Positions 7,376-12,965 of a DNA stretch of 12,965 bases are shown piece by piece. This stretch comes from an uncultured Clostridia bacterium. GTDB lineage: Bacteria > Bacillota > Clostridia > Christensenellales > CAG-138. The notes under the pieces were generated by a model. That model made no database searches, had not been told where the DNA came from, and saw only the letters and a list, made by a program, of their open reading frames with translations. The translations under genes were made by a program, and so were the position numbers. The number at the start of each line of letters is the position of its first letter. The first letter of the stretch is position 1. The stretch lies in contig CALAXO010000061.1 in the NCBI GenBank assembly GCA_937894955.1, positions 1 through 12,965 on the forward strand, given 5' to 3'.

Positions 7376-7462
7376 CGAATGCAGAATGCTTCGGTTACCG
7401 GTTCAGTCAGCGGTTTAAACGCCGTGAAATGCGGCTGCTCATGCAGCGAACCCCGACCGATT

Positions 7463-7508
7463 AAAAAGCCCGTTCGGAGCCGCAGTGAAACTGCGGCTCC
7501 GAACGGGC
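7463..7508. terminator. Perfect 19-bp hairpin between mltG and the DUF2461 gene
   Basis: Arm 7468-7486 and arm 7490-7508 are exact reverse complements of 19 bases around a GAA loop; the outer part is GCCCGTTCGG, the inner part GCCGCAGT. Five As precede it (7463-7467), so on the minus strand it reads as a textbook intrinsic terminator with a TTTTT tail. On the plus strand only AAATTT follows. The genes on both sides are on the plus strand. It may end mltG transcription with a poor U-tract, block antisense transcription, or act as a 3'-end stabiliser. Confidence 0.7.
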
Positions 7509-7553
7509 AAATTTCTGCAAATCATCAACAAGTATTCAGCAAAGCGCACAAAT

Positions 7554-8243
7554 ATGAACAGCAAAGAAATATTTAACGGATTTTCGGCGGAAACTTTCCG
7601 TTTTCTGCTTGAAATCGGATTTAACAACAATTCAGACTGGTTCGAAGCGAACCGCAAGCGCTATGAGCAATTCGTCCGCGATCCCATGCGGCGGCTTGCC
7701 GCTGCGCTGATGCCGACGGCCCTTGGTATCGATGGCAATTTTAATCCAAGCATCAATGCTTCCGTCTCGCGCATTCGCCGCGACACCCGCTTCACAAAAG
7801 ACAAGTCTCCTTATCGGGATCACATGTGGATCGGGTTCAGATATCCGCGCACGCGCATAAGCGAAGGCTGCACGCTCTGGTTTGAAATCACGCCGCACCG
7901 ATACGATTACGGCTGCGGGTTTTATTCATCAACTCCTGCATTCATGGCAGCATATCGAAAAAAGATACTTGCCGCTCCGATGAAATTTCTCGAGCTTGCA
8001 CATTCGCTTGAAGCGCGCGGATTTATTTACAGCTGCGAAAGCTACAGACGCGACAGATTCCCCGATGCACCCGCTGAGCTGAAACCCTATCTGAACGTTA
8101 AGACTTTTGCGTGGATGAAGACAATTCCCGGGGTCGGCGCGCTTATCGCGCCGTCGAACATCCTTGATGTGCTGACGGACGAGTTTTCCGCACTCACGCC
8201 GATGTATCGCTTTCTTCGCTCCGTGATAAGCGAAAACGTATGA
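7554..8243 (+). CDS. DUF2461 family protein
   Basis: This 229-residue soluble protein fits DUF2461 (PF09365) in length and motifs: FNGFSAETFRFLLEIGFNN (7-25), WFEANRKRYEQFV (29-41), then the family core SVSRIRRDTRFTKDKSPYRDHMWIGF (from 70) and an aromatic LWFEITPHRYDYGCGFY stretch (108-124). The biochemical function of the family is unknown as far as I know. The frame extends back to a GTG at 7485, but that codon lies inside the strong hairpin, so I use the ATG at 7554. No Shine-Dalgarno sequence precedes it (CAAAGCGCACAAAT). It sits between mltG and trhP, a position held in B. subtilis by yrrM (trmR, a tRNA methyltransferase) and yrrN; it is not a methyltransferase by sequence. Confidence 0.88.
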   Translation: MNSKEIFNGFSAETFRFLLEIGFNNNSDWFEANRKRYEQFVRDPMRRLAAALMPTALGIDGNFNPSINASVSRIRRDTRFTKDKSPYRDHMWIGFRYPRTRISEGCTLWFEITPHRYDYGCGFYSSTPAFMAAYRKKILAAPMKFLELAHSLEARGFIYSCESYRRDRFPDAPAELKPYLNVKTFAWMKTIPGVGALIAPSNILDVLTDEFSALTPMYRFLRSVISENV

Positions 8244-8262
8244 TTAATTTCATTGTTATTTT

Positions 8263-8290
8263 TATACTTCAACAAACTGAACAACAGGTG
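8263..8290 (+). promoter_or_regulatory. AT-rich gap with possible -10 box and the trhP ribosome binding site
   Basis: The 51 bases between the DUF2461 stop and the trhP ATG are AT-rich and contain TATACT (8263-8268), five of six matches to a -10 box. The -35 position (ATGATT, 8240-8245) is poor. AGGTG at 8286-8290 is a modest ribosome binding site four bases from the ATG at 8295. A weak internal promoter is possible; simple read-through is equally likely. Confidence 0.25.
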
Positions 8291-8294
8291 AAAT

Positions 8295-9542
8295 ATGGCT
8301 GATAAACAAAGAAAAATTGAACTCCTTGCCCCGGCGGGCAACCGGGAACGTTTCATGACCGCAATTCAATTCGGCGCGGACGCCGTATATCTCGGAACAA
8401 CCGCGTTCTCGCTGCGCAACCTTGCGGATAATTTTACGCTTGAACAGGTTGCGGAGGCCGTCAGATATGCGCACGAACGCAATGTGAAGGTTTACGTCAC
8501 CGTGAATGCGTTTATGCGTGATGAAGATTTGGAAAATCTGCCCGACACGATTGCAGCACTTGATGCAGCAGGCGCGGATGCACTCATCATCAATGACCCA
8601 TCCGTAATCCGAATTGCAAAACGTGTTGCACCGAACCTTCCGCTTCATCTGAGCACGCAGGCAAACACTCTCAATTCCGAAGCTGCGCTGTTCTGGCACG
8701 AGCAGGGCATTGAACGCATTGTGTTGGCGCGCGAGCTGACGCTTTCGCAGATTGCACAAATGCGCCGCAAACTGCCCGAAACCCTTGAACTTGAAGCATT
8801 TGTTCACGGTGCAATGTGCGTGAGCTACTCCGGAAGATGTCTTTTCAGCAATTATATCGACGGGCGCGACAGCAACCGCGGCGAATGCGTTCAGCCCTGC
8901 CGCTGGTCATATGAAATTCGCGAACGCGGCAAGGACGGCGAATATTTCACCGTTGCTGCGGACAGGAAAGGGAGCTTTATTCTTAATTCACGCGATATGT
9001 GCATGGCGGAGCACTTAAATGAAGTTATCGATTCAGGCATTATCAGCCTTAAAATCGAAGGCAGAATGAAATCCATCCTTTACGTTGCAACAGTCGTGAA
9101 CGCCTATCGCATGGCACTGGACGGATGCGATACGGAGCTTGTTATGAACGAACTGAACCGAATCAGTCACCGTCCGTACACAACAGGCTTCATGCTTGAC
9201 AACGATGCAATGGGTTCAAAAGCTCCGCTCATGGCACCGGAATCAGGCGGCTATATTCAGGATTATGCAATTGCCGCCGTTGTGCTTGACTATGATGCGG
9301 AACACAAAATTGCTCATGTTGAACAGCGCAACCGTTTCTTTGACGGCGATGAGCTGCATATTCTTGCGCCCAAAGATGTTGCCCGCGCATTCCGTGTGAA
9401 CGGCATACGCAGCGAAGAAGGCGAGGTGCAGCAGAGTGCGCCGCATCCCTGTCAAAATTTGTACATCGGATGCAGTGAACCCGTTGCACCCGGAAGCATT
9501 TTAAGAGTTGCAGCGAAAAAGAACCCTGTTTTTTCCGCTTAG
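8295..9542 (+). CDS. trhP: Peptidase U32 family protein, tRNA U34 hydroxylation protein TrhP (YegQ/YrrO-like)
   Basis: The 415 residues have an N-terminal TIM-barrel-like domain starting ELLAPAGNRERFMTAIQFGADAVYLG (from 9), with YVTVNAF (67-73), HLSTQANTLN (118-127) and ARELTL (145-150). The U32 signature is EAFVHGAMCVSYSGRC (167-182). Four cysteines (175, 182, 198, 202) are spaced as in the [4Fe-4S]-binding U32 proteins, and LKIEGRMKS (252-260) follows. A small C-terminal beta domain closes the protein. TrhP/YegQ and B. subtilis YrrN/YrrO hydroxylate uridine 34 of certain tRNAs using prephenate; despite the family name, protease activity is not expected. Length is near that of YrrO (about 420). 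It ends just before a bidirectional terminator. A YrrN-like partner is not in the window. The alternative, another U32 clade such as RlhA, is less likely because of the short single-module layout. Confidence 0.9.
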   Translation: MADKQRKIELLAPAGNRERFMTAIQFGADAVYLGTTAFSLRNLADNFTLEQVAEAVRYAHERNVKVYVTVNAFMRDEDLENLPDTIAALDAAGADALIINDPSVIRIAKRVAPNLPLHLSTQANTLNSEAALFWHEQGIERIVLARELTLSQIAQMRRKLPETLELEAFVHGAMCVSYSGRCLFSNYIDGRDSNRGECVQPCRWSYEIRERGKDGEYFTVAADRKGSFILNSRDMCMAEHLNEVIDSGIISLKIEGRMKSILYVATVVNAYRMALDGCDTELVMNELNRISHRPYTTGFMLDNDAMGSKAPLMAPESGGYIQDYAIAAVVLDYDAEHKIAHVEQRNRFFDGDELHILAPKDVARAFRVNGIRSEEGEVQQSAPHPCQNLYIGCSEPVAPGSILRVAAKKNPVFSA

Positions 9543-9552
9543 TTAAAACGGC

Positions 9553-9612
9553 AGCCGAATCGCCGCATTCCCCGGCACTGCGCACAATGCGGCGGCTCGG
9601 CTTTGTTGTTTA
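9553..9612. terminator. Bidirectional terminator between trhP and the flippase gene
   Basis: AGCCGAATCGCCGCATT (9553-9569) pairs with AATGCGGCGGCTCGGCT (9586-9602), with a 2-base internal mismatch and a 16-base loop. On the plus strand TTGTTGTTTAA follows. On the minus strand, four Ts follow shortly after the stem (AAAA at 9545-9548). Its place in a 79-base gap between convergent genes fits shared termination. Confidence 0.75.
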
Positions 9613-9621
9613 AGTTCAGCT

Positions 9622-11049
9622 TTATTGCGGCAGCACTCTCCGCTCCGCATTCTTCACATCTTCGTTCAGCAGCATTCTGATTTTTTTCACACTTAAGGCA
9701 AGTCTCAGCCCTTCCCCCGCGGCCATTGCGGCAAGGCAGCCGTAGATATGCAGCTGCGGGAGCGCAGCAAACAGATAAATCAAAATCAATTGCAGCCCCT
9801 CACTCAAAACGGTATACGCAAGCACAATTTTCTGCGCCTTTAAGCCGTTCAGTATCGCTGTTGTTACTATTTGAAAATGTATTATGCAGAATTTCAGCGT
9901 CAGCAGAATAAACACGCCCCAATCCGGAACGATTCCGAAGAGCAGTGCGGACAATTTCTTCAGAAACGGCAGCAGCAAAAGATTCGCCGCAACGGCAAAA
10001 GTCAGTACACCTACTGATTTTTTGACGATTTTATGCAGATTTTTGTTGTTGTTTTGAACTGCCGCAGAAACAGCCGGCATGCACACAGCCGCAACCGCAC
10101 CCGCAAAAGCCATCGGCAGCACAACAAGCGGAACCGCAACCGAGTTGAGCACGCCGATTGTTTGCAATGCCGCTTCACGCGAATAGCCGGCAGCATACAG
10201 CCGCCCCGGAAGCAGCAGCGCGGCAGCCGATGAAAAAACCGTTCCGAGGACGCTTGTCAATGCGGCCGGCAGCAGTATTTCGCAAAGCTCCGAAAGCAGT
10301 GCCGAAAACCTCCCCGCAGCGGGCCGTGCATCCGCAGACGTTCGTTCTTCCTTTGCAAATGTTCTGAAATACGATACGGAAAGGAATCCGACGCTGAAAA
10401 ACTCACTCAGCACCATACCCGTGATTATAAGCTTCACGCTGAAACTCGGTTCGCCCTGCATTGCAAAAGCACTGTTAGCCGCAAAGCTTTTCAACAGCAG
10501 CCAAACAAGAAGGAACCGCGCCGTCTGTTCCGTTATCTCGCTGAGAGCGGTCGTGCGAACGCGTCCCGCCGCAATATGCACGGATTTCAGGATGTTTTCC
10601 GTTCCCGTCAGGAATATGCATACCAAAACGAGCGGTATCGCACCCTCCGTTTTGCAGTCGCCTATGAGGCGGAGTGCGATCGGCCTGCGCAGCATAAACG
10701 CAGGAACGGCAGAAAGCAGAAACAGCATGCAGAACGCAAGCAGTGCACAGCGCGTCAGGGTGCGAATGCCCCGTCCCCCCGCTGCATTCAGCCGCGCAGC
10801 AACGGTGATGACCGCAACATTGAGCCCGGATATGCAGACGGAGACCGCAATTGAATAAATCTGCATCACAAGCGATTGCACGCCGAGTGCGGTTGTTCCC
10901 GCACAATCCGTAAGCATCATTCTGTACACAAACCCGAGAGCCTGAAGCGCAAGGTTCGACAGCGTCAGCGTTATAACACGGCGGGCGTTTATGCCTATAC
11001 GCCGCTTTGCATTGTTTACCGATAAGGCTTTTCCGTTCGTTCTTTTCAT
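9622..11049 (-). CDS. SpoVB/MurJ-superfamily (MVF) polysaccharide or lipid flippase
   Basis: The 475-residue protein is an integral membrane protein with about 12-14 hydrophobic segments spread over residues 25-460 and a basic N-terminus (MKRTNGK...KRR). The first repeat, TLTLSNLALQALGFVYRMML (27-46) then GVQSLVMQIYSIAVSVCISGLNVAV (from 56), matches the start of SpoVB-like proteins (usually ..GLVYR..L....G..GLYQL....Y.....S.SGI..A). MVF proteins flip lipid-linked sugars; SpoVB acts in spore cortex formation and MurJ on lipid II. Which substrate applies here cannot be told. The start codon lacks a clear Shine-Dalgarno sequence; the nearest purine-rich stretch (GGCGGAAA) is about 15 bases away. 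The gene appears to be a single transcription unit, separated from the upstream gene by a candidate terminator and converging on trhP. Confidence 0.82.
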   Translation of the reverse strand: MKRTNGKALSVNNAKRRIGINARRVITLTLSNLALQALGFVYRMMLTDCAGTTALGVQSLVMQIYSIAVSVCISGLNVAVITVAARLNAAGGRGIRTLTRCALLAFCMLFLLSAVPAFMLRRPIALRLIGDCKTEGAIPLVLVCIFLTGTENILKSVHIAAGRVRTTALSEITEQTARFLLVWLLLKSFAANSAFAMQGEPSFSVKLIITGMVLSEFFSVGFLSVSYFRTFAKEERTSADARPAAGRFSALLSELCEILLPAALTSVLGTVFSSAAALLLPGRLYAAGYSREAALQTIGVLNSVAVPLVVLPMAFAGAVAAVCMPAVSAAVQNNNKNLHKIVKKSVGVLTFAVAANLLLLPFLKKLSALLFGIVPDWGVFILLTLKFCIIHFQIVTTAILNGLKAQKIVLAYTVLSEGLQLILIYLFAALPQLHIYGCLAAMAAGEGLRLALSVKKIRMLLNEDVKNAERRVLPQ

Positions 11050-11104
11050 ATCTAAAGTCTATTTCCGCCGCAAATAAAAAAGGACAAACGAATGCAAGGA
11101 GTTT

Positions 11105-11141
11105 AATATATAAAACAGCACTCCGCTGCGGTACGGGGTGC
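11105..11141 (-). terminator. Candidate terminator behind the proteasome-like gene
   Basis: On the minus strand GCACCCC and GGAGTGC (11141-11118) form a 7-position stem with one C-A mismatch and a 10-base loop, followed by TGTTTTATATATT. It lies 32 bases after the stop codon at 11174. Read on the plus strand the mismatch becomes a T-G wobble and a TTTTT follows some bases later, but no plus-strand gene ends here. Confidence 0.45.
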
Positions 11142-11173
11142 ATGGTTTTTGTTGTTCCGAAATCGGAATCGGC

Positions 11174-11905
11174 TCATCTTCCGGGCTTATAGACCTTATG
11201 GCGGAACCAGAATGAATCGTCTTTTGTGAGTACAAGAATGTCTGTATCGCCGCCGCATGTTGCGGGCTTCATTTCGAAACGTTGCGATTTTATCGTTGCA
11301 TCAACAAGAAAATCCGCAAAGTCGATTGCATCCTTAAGCGGCATGAGCACATGGTTTATCATCATCGGCGGATTGCCGTTGAGAAGTTTTGTTATTGCCG
11401 CCTGCTCTCCGGACCAGATGGAAGCGTAGCGCATTCTGCCGTTTTCAATATTGCTGCGCTTAATTTCCTTGTTTACAATGTACACAAACGGTTCATCGTT
11501 TTTGTAGCCGCAAACAAAGAAATTGACCTGCGGAAAGTATTTAAATGCATATTTATGCAGTTTTTCGGCAACGCTCGTGACATCATCCGTCGATGTGAGT
11601 TCATTGATTTCAAACGTGCGGATATAATCCGAAACATTTTTTCCGTCAAGAATACCGATGCCGCAGGCGGATATGCCCACCTTAACCTTGCTGAGCAGCA
11701 TTATTTTTTGTGCGTTGTCCGATTGGGATATGATCGTTCCTGCAGGGAACCCCGGCTGCCCCGGCCGGTTCATTCGGTTCAGAATGCGTGTTTCCGTGCC
11801 CTGAGCACCGTCCACGGGCTTCACTGCCGTGATTCCGACCGTTTGCCGGCTGTCCGCCGCCATGACGATTCCGTCCGGCACAAATACAGATACCATGATT
11901 GACAT
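11174..11905 (-). CDS. Proteasome/HslV-like Ntn-hydrolase with predicted N-terminal Ser nucleophile
   Basis: This is a 243-residue soluble protein. Its N-terminus, MSIMVSVFVPDGIVMAADSR, aligns without gaps to mature HslV (TTIVSVRRNG..VIAGDGQ) and to proteasome beta subunits (AADSR). Ser2 falls on catalytic Thr1, Asp18 on Asp17 and Arg20 on proteasome Arg19. Lys67 in DNAQKIMLL fits Lys33, and SACG (79-82) fits the conserved AG turn. Later strands also fit: VNFFVCGYKNDEPFVYIV (127-144), SIWSGEQAA (162-170) and CGGDTDILVLTKDD (217-230), the last like the SGG..D..V segment of beta subunits. The usual Asp166 and Ser169 seem replaced by Pro and Cys. About 33 extra Gly/Pro-rich residues lie between Asp18 and Lys67. 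The start is firm (AGGAGG, 7-base spacer). It follows a ROK kinase gene by 47 bases. No hslU-like ATPase is adjacent. Family by eye is good; protease activity and substrate are inference. Confidence 0.75.
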   Translation of the reverse strand: MSIMVSVFVPDGIVMAADSRQTVGITAVKPVDGAQGTETRILNRMNRPGQPGFPAGTIISQSDNAQKIMLLSKVKVGISACGIGILDGKNVSDYIRTFEINELTSTDDVTSVAEKLHKYAFKYFPQVNFFVCGYKNDEPFVYIVNKEIKRSNIENGRMRYASIWSGEQAAITKLLNGNPPMMINHVLMPLKDAIDFADFLVDATIKSQRFEMKPATCGGDTDILVLTKDDSFWFRHKVYKPGR

Positions 11906-11912
11906 ATGTTTT

Positions 11913-11918
11913 CCTCCT
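11913..11918 (-). promoter_or_regulatory. Ribosome binding site that fixes the start of the Ntn-hydrolase
   Basis: The minus strand reads AGGAGG (11918-11913), then AAAACAT, then ATG (11905-11903). The 7-base spacer is ideal, whereas the next ATG (Met4) would be 16 bases away. This matters because it places Ser directly after the initiator Met. Confidence 0.9.
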
Positions 11919-11952
11919 CTGAATTGAATTCGCTTGACTTTTAATTAACAGC

Positions 11953-12900
11953 TCACCGATGCGGACTTGTTTCGGCGCCGAACAGAGCTGCACCCGCAAG
12001 CCCGGCATCATTGCCGAGCAGAGCTTTTACGACAGGCGTCGGTTTTTTGAAAAAGCTGCCTTTTGCAACCCGTTCATTCAGCGGAACGATGAGAAAATCC
12101 CCCGCACCGCTCACACCGCCGCCGACGGCAATTATTTCGGGATCAAGAATATTGATAAGCGACACAAGCGCATTCGACAGATCATCAAGATAGCGATTCC
12201 ACGCCTCCGTGCATTCAATATCCCCCGCCCTTGCCGCTGCAATAAGCGTGCCGGCATCGTGCAGCGTTTCACCGAGCTTATCACCCGCTTGTTTCTTTTT
12301 CTCCGCAAGGCGAAGCGCGTCCCGTGTAAGCCGCGATGCCGCGCAAAGCGTTTCAATGCACCCGCGCCTGCCGCAGGTACACTTTTCACCATGCATATCC
12401 ATTTGTATATGACCGAGTTCAACTCCGGAACCTCTTCCGCCGCAGAAGATTTCTCCGTTCAGAATTATTCCTCCGCCAAAACCTGTTCCGAGCGTTACAA
12501 GCAGTGAATTCCGAGTTCCGCGCAGCACCCCGAGTCTGTGTTCCGCAAGAGCTGCCGCATCCGCATCGTTCAGCATTGCAGCGGGCTTGTTAAATGTTTC
12601 TTTAACAATTTGCCGAAACGGAACATTATGAAAGCCGAGGTTATAGGCGTTAACAACCGTTCCGTTCTGCGCATCGATACTTCCCGGTATGCAGACGCCG
12701 ACGGTTTCAATCTGTTGAAAGTCCGTTCCGCACCGTGCGGCAGTGTTTTTTGCCAATTCCGCCATGCACTGTGCCGTTTTTTCCGCAGATTGACCGCGGA
12801 AAAATGCGCAGGCATCCTTTCCGACGATTTCGAATGTTTCATCATTTATTATACCGCAGGCGATATGCGTTCCGCCGATATCAAAGCCGAGCCTGTACAT
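11953..12900 (-). CDS. ROK family sugar kinase (glucokinase-like)
   Basis: From the ATG at 12900 the protein is 315 residues, a normal ROK kinase length. It shows the phosphate loop GFDIGGTHIACGI (5-17), VCIPGSID (69-76), and the catalytic NDADAAALAE (111-120) with Asp112 as likely base. Next come the TLGTGFGGGIILNGE loop (136-150), the sugar-binding ELGH (161-164) and the zinc motif CTCGRRGCIE (174-183) with Cys174, Cys176, Cys181 and His164 as likely ligands. The adenosine-side glycine loop is IAVGGGVSG (257-265). No N-terminal helix-turn-helix is present, so it is an enzyme, not a ROK repressor. Glucose is the likeliest substrate; N-acetylglucosamine, N-acetylmannosamine or fructose cannot be excluded. 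GGGGAG (12913-12908) stands seven bases before the chosen ATG; the frame runs 14 codons further upstream without a better site. The Ntn-hydrolase gene follows on the same strand with no hairpin between. Confidence 0.92.
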   Translation of the reverse strand: MYRLGFDIGGTHIACGIINDETFEIVGKDACAFFRGQSAEKTAQCMAELAKNTAARCGTDFQQIETVGVCIPGSIDAQNGTVVNAYNLGFHNVPFRQIVKETFNKPAAMLNDADAAALAEHRLGVLRGTRNSLLVTLGTGFGGGIILNGEIFCGGRGSGVELGHIQMDMHGEKCTCGRRGCIETLCAASRLTRDALRLAEKKKQAGDKLGETLHDAGTLIAAARAGDIECTEAWNRYLDDLSNALVSLINILDPEIIAVGGGVSGAGDFLIVPLNERVAKGSFFKKPTPVVKALLGNDAGLAGAALFGAETSPHR

Positions 12901-12923
12901 CCTTTTGCTCCCCGCTGTTCCGC

Positions 12924-12942
12924 ATGATGCCGTTTGCATCAT
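12924..12942 (-). promoter_or_regulatory. Inverted repeat just upstream of the ROK kinase gene
   Basis: ATGATGC (12924-12930) and GCATCAT (12936-12942) are exact reverse complements around five bases, located about 10 bases upstream of the GGGGAG site. It could be an operator or a leader hairpin. The promoter itself would lie at or beyond the window edge; a TATATT-like string on the minus strand near 12950 is the only -10 candidate. Confidence 0.3.
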
Positions 12943-12965
12943 CCTTCAAAATATAGTTTTCAATC

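Noticed and set aside
7377..7460. Short palindromes (ACCGGT, GTTTAAAC, GCTGC-TCAT-GCAGC) after mltG
   Set aside because: They are short, are unrelated to each other and carry no T-run; chance occurrence is likely.
8262..8807. A 181-codon minus-strand frame opposite trhP
   Set aside because: It is the antisense shadow of the conserved U32 N-terminal domain and resembles no protein family I recognise.
10475..11143. A 222-codon minus-strand frame overlapping the flippase gene
   Set aside because: It is Cys/His/Arg-rich out-of-frame sequence across a gene with a clear multi-helix membrane pattern.
11282..11902. A 206-codon plus-strand frame opposite the Ntn-hydrolase gene
   Set aside because: The minus-strand gene has an ideal ribosome binding site and family motifs; the plus-strand frame has neither.
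12901..12942. Fourteen extra N-terminal codons of the ROK kinase
   Set aside because: GGGGAG with a 7-base spacer supports the inner ATG, and ROK kinases normally begin just before the DIGGT loop.

Overview
The window looks like chromosomal DNA from an anaerobic Firmicute of class Clostridia, possibly an uncultured Oscillospirales-type gut lineage. Evidence: ribonuclease J, a YlbF-family protein, an MltG (YrrL-like) / peptidase U32 (TrhP, YrrO-like) neighbourhood, a SpoVB-like flippase, an ABC-F ATPase with a C-terminal coiled coil, several strong Gram-positive ribosome binding sites and about half GC by eye. Family assignments come from motifs read by eye; the taxon is inference. I see no tRNA, rRNA, CRISPR array, insertion sequence or phage gene.

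Left block, + strand (1-5849). The last codons of an unknown upstream gene overlap by ATGA a small P-loop ATPase of an uncharacterised clostridial family. A DUF1273/SLOG protein, an ABC-F ATPase behind a hairpin-rich 210-base leader, ribonuclease J starting at a TTG, and a YlbF-family protein follow. The last two form a tight pair with a probable RNA-turnover theme.

Middle block, + strand (5850-9602). A promoter with a perfect TATAAT precedes mltG (endolytic transglycosylase, cell wall). A perfect 19-bp hairpin comes next, then a DUF2461 protein and a U32 [4Fe-4S] tRNA-hydroxylation protein (TrhP). In Bacillus subtilis the matching run is yrrL-yrrM-yrrN-yrrO; here a DUF2461 gene sits where yrrM/yrrN would be. 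The block ends in a hairpin that can terminate transcription from both sides.

Right block, - strand (12900 down to 9622). A ROK sugar kinase is followed 47 bases later by a stand-alone proteasome/HslV-like Ntn-hydrolase. After a candidate terminator comes a SpoVB/MurJ-superfamily flippase, which meets trhP tail to tail.

The most notable item is the proteasome-like protein at 11174-11905. Its start is fixed by a strong ribosome binding site. The second residue, exposed after Met removal, is a Ser that aligns without gaps to the catalytic Thr1 of HslV and proteasome beta subunits. The Asp17, Arg19 and Lys33 equivalents are present, with about 33 extra residues before the Lys. No hslU-like ATPase lies beside it within the window.
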